The notes under the pieces are model-generated. The model did not search any database and was not told the origin of the DNA. It was given only the letters and a program-made list of their open reading frames with translations. Below, one piece after another: positions 24,768 through 33,728 of a stretch of 64,000 nucleotides of DNA (position 1 is its first letter; every line of letters starts with the position of its first letter). The translations under genes were made by a program, and so were the position numbers. Location of the stretch: the NCBI RefSeq assembly GCF_003058265.1, contig NZ_QBUK01000003.1:1-64000 (forward strand), given 5' to 3'. Origin of the DNA: Flagellimonas amoyensis. Its GTDB lineage: Bacteria; Bacteroidota; Bacteroidia; Flavobacteriales; Flavobacteriaceae.

Positions 24768-26405
24768 ATGAACGATCCACGATTTTCCGTATTGGCCCAA
24801 AAGCAAATCAATACCCTCAAGGAATTTGGCCATATCATCACTTTTGATCAGGATACCCTTGTGTTCGATGTGGGTGATAACAATTATGACTTTTATGTGA
24901 TCTTGGAAGGGGAGATACAGATCAAGGACCCGATCCGGGATGAAGTCGTGGGAACCCATGGCGTCCATCAGTTCACAGGGGATAGTAGTATGCTGTCCAA
25001 CCGAAGGATTCCCTTTAGTGCACATGCACCAAAAGGTACCACTGTACTTTGTATCAAACCAGAAGTTCTAAAAGAGGTCATTTCAAAACACAGTGACATC
25101 AGTGATGTGCTCTTGAGCGCATTTATCCAAAGACAGGAGACCATGTTACGGGAGTTTATCGGAGGTATAAAGGTTATTGGTTCTGAAAAATCAAAGGAAA
25201 CCTATCAACTGCGCGATTTTATGGAGAAGAACCATATCTGGCATACCTTCTTGAACACAGATACCTCGGAAGAGGCCAAAGCATTATTGGAAAGCTTTGG
25301 CTTGACCCATGACGACCTCCCTATTCTGATAAACATCACAGGTGAAATGTTCAAAAAACCATCCCTTGCCGAACTGGCGCAACAAACCGGGGTGCTCACT
25401 GAATTTGGGGATGATATTTTTGATGTGTTGGTCGTTGGGGCAGGTCCTTCTGGACTGGCGGCAAGTGTTTATGCCGCTTCGGAAGGATTGTCGGTGGTGA
25501 CCATTGATGGTAACGCTCCGGGGGGACAAGCAGGGAAAAGCACGAAAATCGAAAATTATCTGGGCTTTCCAACAGGTATATCGGGAACTGATCTTGCCAA
25601 TAAGGCCTATATCCAAGCGCAGAAATTCGGTTGTAACATCTCCATTCCCCATAAAGCCGAAAAAGTGGAATATAACGGAAGCTATTTCACCTTGTGTGCC
25701 TCAAACGATAGACATATCAAGGCAAAATCCATAATAGCTGCGACCGGGGCGAACTATAGGCGATTGCCCATTGACACGATTGAAAAATTTGAAGGGAGCG
25801 GTGTTTTTTATTCTGCTACTGGAATGAACGCCTCGGCCTGTAAAAATGAACTGGTCGGCGTAGTGGGCGGAGGCAACTCGGCCGGGCAGGCAGCTTTGTT
25901 CTTGGCAGATCATGCCGCTGAGGTCCATGTCATCATCAGAGGTGACGATCTTGGGGCCAAGATGAGTGATTATCTCGTACAGCGAATTTATGCCTCCCCC
26001 AATATCATCGTACAAAAAAGCAGCAATGTGGTCCAACTCAATGGAGCGCATCATCTGGAATCCTTGGTACTGGATACGGAGGGCAGCGAACAGACCATTG
26101 GGATTACGAACCTATTCACCTTTATAGGTGCGAAGCCATGCACGGAGTGGTTGAACAGGATCGTGGCCATGGATGATAAAGGTTTTATTTATACGGGTCA
26201 AGATGTAATCGAGGCCGCCATGACCAAATGTTCCATATTCGAGCAGCGAAAACCACAATCCCTGGAGTCGAGCATACCGGGTTTTTTTGCTGTGGGTGAC
26301 GTTCGAAAAGGTTCTGTTAAAAGAGTAGCCTCGGCAGTGGGGGAAGGATCCATGGCAATCAGCCAGGTCCATCAGTATCTATCGGAACTAAAGATGAACC
26401 AATAA
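24768..26405 (+). CDS. Fusion: cNMP-binding domain, glutaredoxin-like domain, thioredoxin-reductase-like domain
   Basis: A 545-residue three-part protein. Residues about 10-125 form a Crp-type beta-roll; about 135-210 a thioredoxin-fold domain of Grx/GST_N type without a CxxC; about 215-545 a thioredoxin-reductase domain with FAD loop GAGPSG (224-229), NADPH loop GGGNSAG (367-373) and C-terminal FAD motif FFAVGDVRKGSVKR. In place of the CATC redox pair of normal reductases stands SATGMNASAC (349-358), which has one Cys only. So it keeps both cofactor sites but cannot do the standard dithiol reaction. A ligand-sensing NADPH:flavin switch or reductase of another acceptor is suggested; function is unknown. 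Confidence 0.88.
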   Translation: MNDPRFSVLAQKQINTLKEFGHIITFDQDTLVFDVGDNNYDFYVILEGEIQIKDPIRDEVVGTHGVHQFTGDSSMLSNRRIPFSAHAPKGTTVLCIKPEVLKEVISKHSDISDVLLSAFIQRQETMLREFIGGIKVIGSEKSKETYQLRDFMEKNHIWHTFLNTDTSEEAKALLESFGLTHDDLPILINITGEMFKKPSLAELAQQTGVLTEFGDDIFDVLVVGAGPSGLAASVYAASEGLSVVTIDGNAPGGQAGKSTKIENYLGFPTGISGTDLANKAYIQAQKFGCNISIPHKAEKVEYNGSYFTLCASNDRHIKAKSIIAATGANYRRLPIDTIEKFEGSGVFYSATGMNASACKNELVGVVGGGNSAGQAALFLADHAAEVHVIIRGDDLGAKMSDYLVQRIYASPNIIVQKSSNVVQLNGAHHLESLVLDTEGSEQTIGITNLFTFIGAKPCTEWLNRIVAMDDKGFIYTGQDVIEAAMTKCSIFEQRKPQSLESSIPGFFAVGDVRKGSVKRVASAVGEGSMAISQVHQYLSELKMNQ

Positions 26406-26415
26406 AAACACCGGT

Positions 26416-26703
26416 ATGGGGGATGTAAGTGAACATTGTGTGCATTTGGACAAACAGGAATTCAATACCACAACAATAAAGGTGTGCGAGGAGTGTGTGA
26501 AGATCGGCGGTAAATGGAACCATTTGAGATTATGTCAAACATGTGGTGCTGTTTTATGCTGTAACTCTTCCCCGAACCAGCATGCCCAAAAACATTATGA
26601 GGAAACCGGCCATCCAGTGGTTACCTCCACCTTGCCCAAGCCTTGGTCCAGGTTTGCCTGGTGCTATGTGGACAAGGTCAAGAAACCATTAAAGCAGAAC
26701 TGA
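26416..26703 (+). CDS. UBP-type zinc-finger protein
   Basis: A 95-residue protein made almost wholly of a ZnF-UBP domain: CVHLD near the start, VCEECVKIGGKWNHLRLCQTCG, LCCNSSPNQHAQKHYEETGH, with the Cys and His ligands for two or three zinc ions. In eukaryotes this domain binds the free C-terminus of ubiquitin; bacteria without ubiquitin also carry it, next to thioredoxin-reductase-like genes, for unknown reasons. Here it starts 10 bp after the fusion gene. It could bind a C-terminal peptide of one of its neighbours. Confidence 0.88.
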   Translation: MGDVSEHCVHLDKQEFNTTTIKVCEECVKIGGKWNHLRLCQTCGAVLCCNSSPNQHAQKHYEETGHPVVTSTLPKPWSRFAWCYVDKVKKPLKQN

Positions 26704-26735
26704 GATTCATAATTACAAACTAAAAAAGAACAACA

Positions 26736-27782
26736 GTGAAACAGAACAAATTCCTAGGAACAACAATTTTATTCATTTTAATCACTTTTAATTCAAACCT
26801 TATGTCGCAGACAATACCTGGGGAAAAAGACCCCAACATTTCAAAGGATACCCGTGCATTTTTGGCGGTATTGAACAGTGGGGATGGGCCACCATTGGAA
26901 GAACTGTCCCCAAAAGATGCCCGTCAGGTACTCGTGGACGCCCAGAATTCGGTATCCTACGATTATAGTGATATCGAAGAAACGGAAAAGGAGATTACCC
27001 AAGATGGTCAGACCATCACCCTACATATTGTGAAACCAAAGGGTGCAAAGGACAATTTGCCCGTATTCATGTTTTTCCACGGAGGGGGATGGGTGCTTGG
27101 GGATTACCCGACGCACAAGCGCCTGGTAAGGGATTTGGTCGTGGGAAGTGGTGCCGTGGCCGTTTTTCCGGATTATACCCCGACACCGGATGCGCAATTT
27201 CCAGTGGCCATTGATCAAGCCTATGCCGCCACTACATGGGTAGCGGAACACGGTAATGAAATAGGTGTTGATGGGTCCCGTTTGGCCGTGGCCGGAAACA
27301 GTGTGGGTGGGAATATGTCCACAGTGGTTTCTTTGATGGCCAAGGAGAAGAATGGCCCTAAGTTGGCCTTTCAGCTTTTGCTATGGCCGTTGGTGGATGC
27401 TGATACAAGTCGTCCATCCTACACCAAATATGCACAAGGCAGGTTCCTTACCACCCCCATTATGGAGTGGATGTGGGATATGTATATCCCGAATCCAGAG
27501 GACAGGAAGCAAAAGTATGTCTCTCCCGTAAATGCCACTTTGGAAGAGTTAAAAGGGTTGCCACCTGCTTTGATACAGGTTGCCGAGAATGATATCCTAT
27601 ATGATGAAGGGGTCGCCTATGGCCGAAAACTTGATGAAGCCGGGGTACCCGTTACCATTACTGTTTACAAGGGAATGATACATGATTATGGGATGTTGAA
27701 CCCCTTGTCCCACATTCCCGGTGTGCAGGAAGCATTGATACAGGCATCGGCTATGTTGCACGCAGCTTTGTTCAGTAAATAA
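26736..27782 (+). CDS. Exported alpha/beta-hydrolase (HSL/acetyl-esterase type)
   Basis: A 348-residue esterase with a signal peptide (about 1-24, ending NLMSQT). The oxyanion-hole motif FFHGGGWVLGD and the nucleophile elbow GNSVGGN are those of the hormone-sensitive-lipase group; the acid is in DILYDEG and the His in MIHDYGM. The start is GTG, the only reasonable choice in front of the signal peptide. It probably hydrolyses small esters or lactones in the periplasm. Strong terminator downstream at 27802. Confidence 0.85.
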   Translation: MKQNKFLGTTILFILITFNSNLMSQTIPGEKDPNISKDTRAFLAVLNSGDGPPLEELSPKDARQVLVDAQNSVSYDYSDIEETEKEITQDGQTITLHIVKPKGAKDNLPVFMFFHGGGWVLGDYPTHKRLVRDLVVGSGAVAVFPDYTPTPDAQFPVAIDQAYAATTWVAEHGNEIGVDGSRLAVAGNSVGGNMSTVVSLMAKEKNGPKLAFQLLLWPLVDADTSRPSYTKYAQGRFLTTPIMEWMWDMYIPNPEDRKQKYVSPVNATLEELKGLPPALIQVAENDILYDEGVAYGRKLDEAGVPVTITVYKGMIHDYGMLNPLSHIPGVQEALIQASAMLHAALFSK

Positions 27783-27801
27783 TCTTAGATTACATACTAA
27801 G

Positions 27802-27833
27802 CAGTGCCAATACTGTTGGCACTGTTTTTTTTT
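27802..27833 (+). terminator. Rho-independent terminator
   Basis: CAGTGCCAA (27802-27810) pairs with TTGGCACTG (27816-27824) across a 5-nt loop and is followed by nine T residues. Confidence 0.92.
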
Positions 27834-27860
27834 GCAGATTGATTCCAATACTTAAAAACA

Positions 27861-28538
27861 ATGGATTTCTTGAATAGCACAAACAAAAACAGACTTGAGT
27901 TCCTGATCACACTGATTTGCGTCATCTTGATTCTGGGAATTCCGCCCTTTGGTGTATATGCCGCCTTCATGATCGTTATCGCCGGTCTGGTGTTCGGTGC
28001 GAATAGAAAGGAGTTGCTAAGGTCCATAGGCCTGTTCCGTCCCCAAGGTGTATTGCCCATGTTTTTCCTGACTGCTTTTATGGGTCTTGTCATTGAGCTG
28101 ACCATGGAGGTCTTTTTCAATCCTTTGATAGAACGTTTGACATTGTCCCAAATTGACCTCTCCCAGGTACAACTTCCCAGCTTGGAAAGTTACCTGACCT
28201 GGGTAATTGTCGGTTTTGTCCTAGGGGGTTTTTTGGAGGAGGTTTTATTTCGTGGATTTCTAATGACAAGAATTGCCAAATTTATGAAAGCCGATATGGC
28301 CAGTGATATTTTGGCCCTTTTTATAACCGCTGTTCTTTTTGGAATTTGTCATCGTTATCAAGGTTGGAGCGGTGTCATCAGTACAGGTGTGACAGGATTC
28401 ATTTTAGGTTGTATTTTCTTGAAATTCAAGAAAAACCTATGGTATGCCATATGTATCCATGGATTTGTAAACCTGACCGCGTTAACCATACTTTACTTGG
28501 GTCATTACGACTTTTTAAGATCTCTATTTTGGGGATGA
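27861..28538 (+). CDS. CPBP-family intramembrane glutamic endopeptidase
   Basis: A 225-residue membrane protein with about six to seven helices. The CPBP (Abi/CAAX) motifs are all present: GGFLEEVLFRGFL with the EExxxR, AVLFGICHRYQG with the catalytic His, and CIHGFVNLT with the last His. Such proteases cleave within the membrane; in bacteria, roles include bacteriocin self-immunity and processing of membrane proteins. Nothing nearby indicates its substrate. It is between two terminators' reach with the GNAT gene after it, 43 bp downstream. Confidence 0.9.
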   Translation: MDFLNSTNKNRLEFLITLICVILILGIPPFGVYAAFMIVIAGLVFGANRKELLRSIGLFRPQGVLPMFFLTAFMGLVIELTMEVFFNPLIERLTLSQIDLSQVQLPSLESYLTWVIVGFVLGGFLEEVLFRGFLMTRIAKFMKADMASDILALFITAVLFGICHRYQGWSGVISTGVTGFILGCIFLKFKKNLWYAICIHGFVNLTALTILYLGHYDFLRSLFWG

Positions 28539-28581
28539 TTAGATTGGAATTGATACATCATTAAAATTATAACAGTAACAT

Positions 28582-28899
28582 ATGAATCCAATATTTGAAC
28601 ATATCCCTTTGGTCAGAAACGGGGAAAAGCGGCGCTTCGAGATCGAGGTCGATGGACGACTGGCCTTTACCAATTATGGGGAGTTCGGCAACCAAATAGC
28701 CTTGGTCCATACGGAGACCGATCCAGAGTTGGCAGGACAGGGGGCGGCCAGTGCACTTATCGAGAAAACCTTACGGTATCTTGAAGAAGAACAGTTGCAG
28801 TTACTTCCTTTTTGCCCCTTTGTGTTCGCCTTTATACAGAGGCATCCGGACTGGAAACGAATTGTGAACAAAAACTTTAAGGGTTACGATAAACTTTGA
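28582..28899 (+). CDS. Small GNAT-like acetyltransferase (YidJ type)
   Basis: A 105-residue GNAT protein with the core HTETDPELAGQGAASALIEKT and the end LLPFCPFVFAFIQRHPDWKRI. It is a paralogue of the product of 22776-23057 but longer at both ends and more typical of the family. Members bind acetyl-CoA; substrate unknown. Followed by a terminator at 28902. Confidence 0.82.
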   Translation: MNPIFEHIPLVRNGEKRRFEIEVDGRLAFTNYGEFGNQIALVHTETDPELAGQGAASALIEKTLRYLEEEQLQLLPFCPFVFAFIQRHPDWKRIVNKNFKGYDKL

Positions 28900-28901
28900 T
28901 G

Positions 28902-28952
28902 AACCCAGGCACGATCGACCCATTAAGATGTAGTGACCGATGCTGGGTTTTT
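28902..28952 (+). terminator. Terminator with imperfect stem
   Basis: AACCCAG (28902-28908) pairs with CTGGGTT (28943-28949), with more pairing inside (CGATCG region against CGATG), followed by TTTTC. Confidence 0.6.
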
Positions 28953-29046
28953 CGGTGGGGCCACTGTTGTCCATTTGCCCCAAAAGTAGTTTAGCCACTT
29001 TATAGATCAAGTAGAGTTAAGAGAAATAGTTTAAACCATCCATATC

Positions 29047-29439
29047 ATGAAAACAAGCTTCGCCACTATAGGGAAACAAAAATATAAGACTGAAATCCAA
29101 GCAGGAAACCATATTATCATGGCGGATGAACCTGAAGAACTTGGAGGCGGTAATTTGGGTTTCACACCTACCGAACTGCTTGAATCCTCATTGGCTGCCT
29201 GTACGGCAATGACCATTCGAATGTATGCCGATAGAAAGGGATGGGATTTGGAACAGGCTGAGATCAAAGTTGGGTTCAAAAGAAATATGACCACTGGGGA
29301 GGTGACTTTTAAAAAGGAAATCGAACTCTTTGGTAATCTCAGCAGTGAAGAACGTGAAAAATTGTTGGAAATGGGGTCAAAATGTCCCATTGAACGAATG
29401 ATCACTGGCAAAGTCTCGGTGACTTCCGACCTTACTTAG
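29047..29439 (+). CDS. OsmC/Ohr-family protein
   Basis: A 130-residue protein of the OsmC fold. The two cysteines expected for thiol-peroxidase activity are visible in SSLAACTAMTIRMYA and in GSKCPIERMI. The family reduces organic hydroperoxides with a lipoyl or similar reductant. It stands alone between terminators in the stress region, so likely has its own promoter in 28960-29046. Confidence 0.88.
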   Translation: MKTSFATIGKQKYKTEIQAGNHIIMADEPEELGGGNLGFTPTELLESSLAACTAMTIRMYADRKGWDLEQAEIKVGFKRNMTTGEVTFKKEIELFGNLSSEEREKLLEMGSKCPIERMITGKVSVTSDLT

Positions 29440-29548
29440 TATACAATGCTTAAATTCAAGCATGGAAACAGAAATGAAAGCGGAATAACCATATAGCGAA
29501 GTTTATCGGGGTAATCCAATGGGATCGGCGACCTCAAAAATGGGAAAA

Positions 29549-30934
29549 ATGAGAATAGTAATATACAGTTTAATATATCTGCTCATGGTGAATTCACTAG
29601 TGGCCCAAGATGTGACAGGGTCATGGAGTGGAACATTGGACGTAAAAGGAACCCGATTGCGGGTAGTTTTTAATGTAACAGAAACGGAAAAAGGTTATGC
29701 CTCAACTATGGATAGCCCGGATCAAGGTGTCAAAGGTATCCCAGTGAAGTCGACCCAATTGAAAGGATCGGTGATCACCTTTGAAGTTCCAATGGCAGGT
29801 ATTTCCTATGAAGGTTTTCATAAGGATAGTGTGATCGTTGGGACATTTACGCAACATAATCAAGATTTTCCATTGACCTTGACCAAGAAACTCACCAAAG
29901 AGCATGTGGTTTCCAGGCCGCAAGAACCGAAAGAACCTTACCCCTATACTTCTGAGGAGATCACTTTTAAAAATGAGAAGGCGGGCATCGCACTGGCCGG
30001 TACGTTGACGATCCCAAAGGTAAAAGGTACTTTTCCAGTGGTTATTTTAATATCGGGAAGTGGTCCCCAAAATCGAGACGAGGAACTGATGGGGCACAAA
30101 CCGTTTTTGGTGCTCTCCGATTATTTGACAAGAAACGGTATTGCCGTCCTGCGATATGATGACAGGGGTGTTGGAGGGTCAACAGGTGATTTTGGTTCCG
30201 CCACCAGTGCGGATTTTGCAACTGATGTCGAAAGCGGGATCACTTATTTAAAGTCCAGACATGAGTTGCCAATAGATGCAATTGGACTCGTTGGCCACAG
30301 CGAAGGTGGATTGATAGCGCCCATGGTCGCCACAGGATCAAAGAAGGTTGATTTTATGGTTTTAATGGCGGGTTCTGGGATTCGGGGAGATAAATTGTTA
30401 TTGCTGCAGGAAGAATTGATAGAAAGGGTCCTTGGAACGCCAGAACCAGAAATCAAGCGTATGCTCGAGACCAATCGAAAGCTATTTGATGCCATAGTGA
30501 AGTCCAACGATGATACCGCTTTAAAAGCAGAACTTAGAGGTGTTTTGGAGGGCGAGAGTGAAATCAAAGTGCCGGACGGAATGACCAAGGAAGCATATGT
30601 AGATGCACAGATCAATCAATTCACATCCCCTTGGGTAACCTATTTTCTAAGGTATGATCCAACGAGGACCCTTGGGAAGGTAAAGTGTCCGGTTTTGGCC
30701 ATCAATGGTTCAAAGGACCTACAGGTTCCTCCAAAGGAGAACCTTTCAGCAATCCAAAGTGCAGTTCAAAAAGGCGGAAATACAAATGTTACCATTAAGG
30801 AATTTAAGGATTTGAACCATCTTTTTCAAGAAGCCCAAACAGGTTCGCCTCTTGAATATTCAGTCATTGAACAGACCATGGCCCCCATTGTGCTCAAAGA
30901 AGTGGCGGCCTGGATCAAGGAATGGAACAAATGA
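29549..30934 (+). CDS. Exported alpha/beta-hydrolase with N-terminal beta domain
   Basis: A 461-residue hydrolase. The chosen ATG at 29549 opens the signal peptide ending NSLVAQ; in-frame ATGs at 29519 and 29540 add a few residues. A beta-rich N-terminal region (about 20-115, DVTGSWSGTLDVKGTRLRVV) precedes the hydrolase core with LISGSGPQNRDEE, the nucleophile elbow VGHSEGG, and late Asp/His in NGSKDLQVPP and DLNHLFQE. This layout is common in Bacteroidota secreted esterases/peptidases of unknown substrate. Confidence 0.85.
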   Translation: MRIVIYSLIYLLMVNSLVAQDVTGSWSGTLDVKGTRLRVVFNVTETEKGYASTMDSPDQGVKGIPVKSTQLKGSVITFEVPMAGISYEGFHKDSVIVGTFTQHNQDFPLTLTKKLTKEHVVSRPQEPKEPYPYTSEEITFKNEKAGIALAGTLTIPKVKGTFPVVILISGSGPQNRDEELMGHKPFLVLSDYLTRNGIAVLRYDDRGVGGSTGDFGSATSADFATDVESGITYLKSRHELPIDAIGLVGHSEGGLIAPMVATGSKKVDFMVLMAGSGIRGDKLLLLQEELIERVLGTPEPEIKRMLETNRKLFDAIVKSNDDTALKAELRGVLEGESEIKVPDGMTKEAYVDAQINQFTSPWVTYFLRYDPTRTLGKVKCPVLAINGSKDLQVPPKENLSAIQSAVQKGGNTNVTIKEFKDLNHLFQEAQTGSPLEYSVIEQTMAPIVLKEVAAWIKEWNK

Positions 30935-30946
30935 CCCAAAATTGTT

Positions 30947-30974
30947 GGGCAGAATTAATGGGAACTGCCCTTTT
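30947..30974 (+). terminator. Rho-independent terminator
   Basis: GGGCAG (30947-30952) pairs with CTGCCC (30965-30970) and is followed by four T residues. Confidence 0.65.
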
Positions 30975-31032
30975 CGGATCGGTGTGTCCCTATGGAACGA
31001 TTCCCAAAAATAAAAGATAAAACTCATTTTTT

Positions 31033-31341
31033 ATGCAAAGAGACTTTGATACGTTGAGCCAAGCAATGAATGTACTTAGGGAAGAGGGATATGTGGAGGA
31101 CTTTAACCTAAAGCAAAATTGTCTAGAATGTAGGAACGGAGCCTTCAAAATATTCCATGATGAATTTGAAGTCGATGAATACTATCGTTTTGAAGGGATG
31201 AGCGATCCAGGGGATGCAAGTATTCTTTATGCGATTTCCTCGGAAAAATACAAGTTGAAGGGACAGCTTGTCAATGGGTACGGAATTTACTCGGATAGCA
31301 TGACGGATGAAATGTTGAATAAGCTCAAGGTTGGAACGTGA
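31033..31341 (+). CDS. Conserved small protein of unknown function
   Basis: A 102-residue acidic, cytoplasmic protein with a CxxC-like pair in NCLECRN near residue 33, and a segment EVDEYYRFEGMSDPGDASILYAIS. The family is common in Bacteroidota and is sometimes labelled a phosphoribosylpyrophosphate synthetase-related protein, but no PRPP-synthetase motifs are present and I would not use that name. Stands alone upstream of the ergothioneine genes. Confidence 0.7.
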   Translation: MQRDFDTLSQAMNVLREEGYVEDFNLKQNCLECRNGAFKIFHDEFEVDEYYRFEGMSDPGDASILYAISSEKYKLKGQLVNGYGIYSDSMTDEMLNKLKVGT

Positions 31342-31516
31342 AGAATTTTGGCAATTACATATACCTCCAGAGTTTTTGTTGTGGCATAAAAGCGGGCTTG
31401 ATTTGAGAATCGCCCTTTGGCAATTTGAAAGTTTGAAGCGGATTTCCGACGGAAGTAGAGCCTTGTGGATATTAGGGCAGTAGTAAGAACGATAGAAATT
31501 AGAAACCATAAATTGA

Positions 31517-32521
31517 ATGAAAGTAGACCTAAATGGCACTGGGACGATAGCACAGGAAGCTCGAAAAAATACTTTGGAACGTTTCAAGGAGGATGTGTTG
31601 ACCGGCTTGTCATCCTCTCCAAAACATCTGTACCCAAAGTATTTTTATGATAAAAAAGGGTCTGCATTGTTCAGGGAAATTATGGGCCTTCCGGAGTATT
31701 ATTTGACAAATTGTGAACTGGACATATTTAAAAATAAAACTGATGAACTGAGCAAGATTGCCACCATGGATAACAGTCCGTTCGATTTGATTGAACTTGG
31801 GGCAGGGGATGGGTTCAAATCCAAATACCTTCTTCGGCAACTTTATAGGGACAAAACAGAATTCCACTATATGCCCATTGATATATCAGGTGACATCCTT
31901 GATGTTCTGGGCAATTCACTGAAATCGGAATTTCCGGACCTGGAAGTACAAGGACTTGAAGGGGAATATTTGGAAATGTTGGCCAAGGCATGTTCCCGCA
32001 CCACCAATCGAAAAGTGGTTCTTTTTTTAGGGGCCAATATCGGAAATATGGAACAGGACGAATGTGCAGCGTTTTGTAGACAATTGCAAACCTTGCTCTC
32101 TCCCGGTGATATGGTATTGATCGGGTTTGATCTTAAGAAGAACCCCAAACAGGTACTACAAGCCTATGACGATGGGACAGGGGTGACCGCTAAATTCAAT
32201 CTGAACCTATTGGAACGTATCAACAGGGAGTTGTTTGCCAATTTTGCTTTGGATCAATTTGAGCATTATCCCATGTACGATCCCATCAGTGGGGCGTGCC
32301 GGAGCTTCTTGGTCAGTATACGGGAACAAAAGGTGCTGATCGATGGATATACAATTCATTTTGGCAAAAACGAAGTGATCTGTACCGAGATATCACAAAA
32401 GTATGACCTGATGGAAATCCAAATCCTGGCGAATCAAACCGGATTTGAAACTGTCGGAATGATTCATGACTCTAAGGAGTGGTTTGTGGATGCCGTATGG
32501 AAAATCAAAGAAAAAGTTTAA
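31517..32521 (+). CDS. egtD: L-histidine N(alpha)-methyltransferase EgtD
   Basis: EgtD trimethylates histidine to hercynine with three S-adenosylmethionines, the first step of ergothioneine synthesis. The 334-residue protein has the expected features: PKYFYDKKGSALF, PEYYLTNCELDI, the SAM-binding LIELGAGDGFKSKYLL, FLGANIGNM, and the C-terminal YDLMEIQILANQTGF. Length equals known EgtD proteins. It is 9 bp from egtB in one operon, so the pathway pair is complete for C-S bond formation except for EgtC/EgtE-type steps, which are not seen here. Confidence 0.93.
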   Translation: MKVDLNGTGTIAQEARKNTLERFKEDVLTGLSSSPKHLYPKYFYDKKGSALFREIMGLPEYYLTNCELDIFKNKTDELSKIATMDNSPFDLIELGAGDGFKSKYLLRQLYRDKTEFHYMPIDISGDILDVLGNSLKSEFPDLEVQGLEGEYLEMLAKACSRTTNRKVVLFLGANIGNMEQDECAAFCRQLQTLLSPGDMVLIGFDLKKNPKQVLQAYDDGTGVTAKFNLNLLERINRELFANFALDQFEHYPMYDPISGACRSFLVSIREQKVLIDGYTIHFGKNEVICTEISQKYDLMEIQILANQTGFETVGMIHDSKEWFVDAVWKIKEKV

Positions 32522-32530
32522 AGAAACCCA

Positions 32531-33712
32531 ATGGATACATTACCGGAACAAAGGGACATACAACAACATTTGCTTGATAGTTATCGACTGGTCAGAAAGC
32601 ATACGGAGTCCATATGTGCTCCACTGCAAACTGAAGATTATGTGGTACAGCCCATTGGGGATGTGAGTCCACCAAAATGGCATTTGGGACACACTACTTG
32701 GTTTTTTGAAACCTTTATATTGGTTCCCAATATGGATGGATATAGGGTGTTTGATCCCCATTTCGATTATGTGTTCAATAGCTACTATGAAACGGTGGGA
32801 GCACGGGTGATCCGAACGGATAGGGGTAATTTGAGCCGGCCAACAGTGGCTGAAATTTTCCAGTACCGGAAATATGTGGATGCCCATATTGAGCAATTGG
32901 GAAGTTTGGATAGCAAGAATGGGCTCTGGGATATTTTGGAGTTGGGTATCCATCATGAACAACAGCATCAGGAATTGTTGCTCATGGACATCAAATATAT
33001 ACTCGGGCATAACCCCTTGTTCCCTATGTATTCCAATGAAATGGTCCTTGATGAGTTGGAGGTCGTCCGGGAAGTGCCAGTTGCCTTTTCCGAGGGGGCC
33101 TATTGGATTGGACATAAGGGCAAGGGCTTTTGTTTTGACAATGAGAAGGGGAGGCATTTGGTGTACTTGGATACCTTCGAGATTGCCCAGCATCCTGTTG
33201 GCAATGGAGAATATTTGGAGTTTATCCAAGATGGTGGATACACAGATTTTCGATTTTGGCATGCCGCTGGATGGGATTGGGTGAACAAAAACCATATCAA
33301 GGCCCCATTATATTGGCATTTCATGGATGGACAATGGATGGAGTACGGACTCCAGGGAATCCATGAGGTTGATCCAAAGAAAGCAGTTTGCCATATCAGT
33401 TATTATGAAGCGGCTGCCTTTGCGGCATGGAGCGGTAAAAGATTGCCAACGGAAACAGAATGGGAGGTGGCTTCCGAACAGATCAAGTGGGGCCATCGAT
33501 GGGAATGGACGGAAAGCGCCTATCTTCCCTATCCTAAGTTCAAGAAAGCCAAAGGGGCGATAGGTGAGTACAATGGAAAGTTCATGGTCGATCAAATGGT
33601 ATTGCGAGGAGCTTCTGTGGCAACCCCTAAAGGGCATAGTCGCAAAACCTATCGCAATTTTTTCCAAACGGACCGTCGATGGCAATTTTCAGGTCTGAGA
33701 TTGGCCAAATAG
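32531..33712 (+). CDS. egtB: Sulfoxide synthase EgtB
   Basis: A non-haem iron enzyme of 393 residues that joins hercynine to a thiol donor (cysteine or gamma-glutamylcysteine) in ergothioneine synthesis. N-terminal DinB-like part has the iron ligands: His in KWHLGH (51/54) and HEQQHQE (His142, His146). The C-terminal formylglycine-generating-enzyme-like domain holds KRLPTETEWEVA and ends with KTYRNFFQTDRRWQFSGLRLA. Whether the donor is cysteine (EgtB type II-like) cannot be settled by eye. No EgtA, EgtC or EgtE gene is adjacent. Confidence 0.92.
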   Translation: MDTLPEQRDIQQHLLDSYRLVRKHTESICAPLQTEDYVVQPIGDVSPPKWHLGHTTWFFETFILVPNMDGYRVFDPHFDYVFNSYYETVGARVIRTDRGNLSRPTVAEIFQYRKYVDAHIEQLGSLDSKNGLWDILELGIHHEQQHQELLLMDIKYILGHNPLFPMYSNEMVLDELEVVREVPVAFSEGAYWIGHKGKGFCFDNEKGRHLVYLDTFEIAQHPVGNGEYLEFIQDGGYTDFRFWHAAGWDWVNKNHIKAPLYWHFMDGQWMEYGLQGIHEVDPKKAVCHISYYEAAAFAAWSGKRLPTETEWEVASEQIKWGHRWEWTESAYLPYPKFKKAKGAIGEYNGKFMVDQMVLRGASVATPKGHSRKTYRNFFQTDRRWQFSGLRLAK

Positions 33713-33728
33713 ATTTGGGGACCTTAAT

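Noticed and set aside
31033..31341. Phosphoribosylpyrophosphate synthetase
   Set aside because: The usual automatic name, but a 102-residue protein without PRPP-binding motif cannot be that enzyme.
32540..33295. 251-codon frame antisense to egtB
   Set aside because: His- and Ile-rich composition typical of a shadow frame; egtB is clearly the coding strand.
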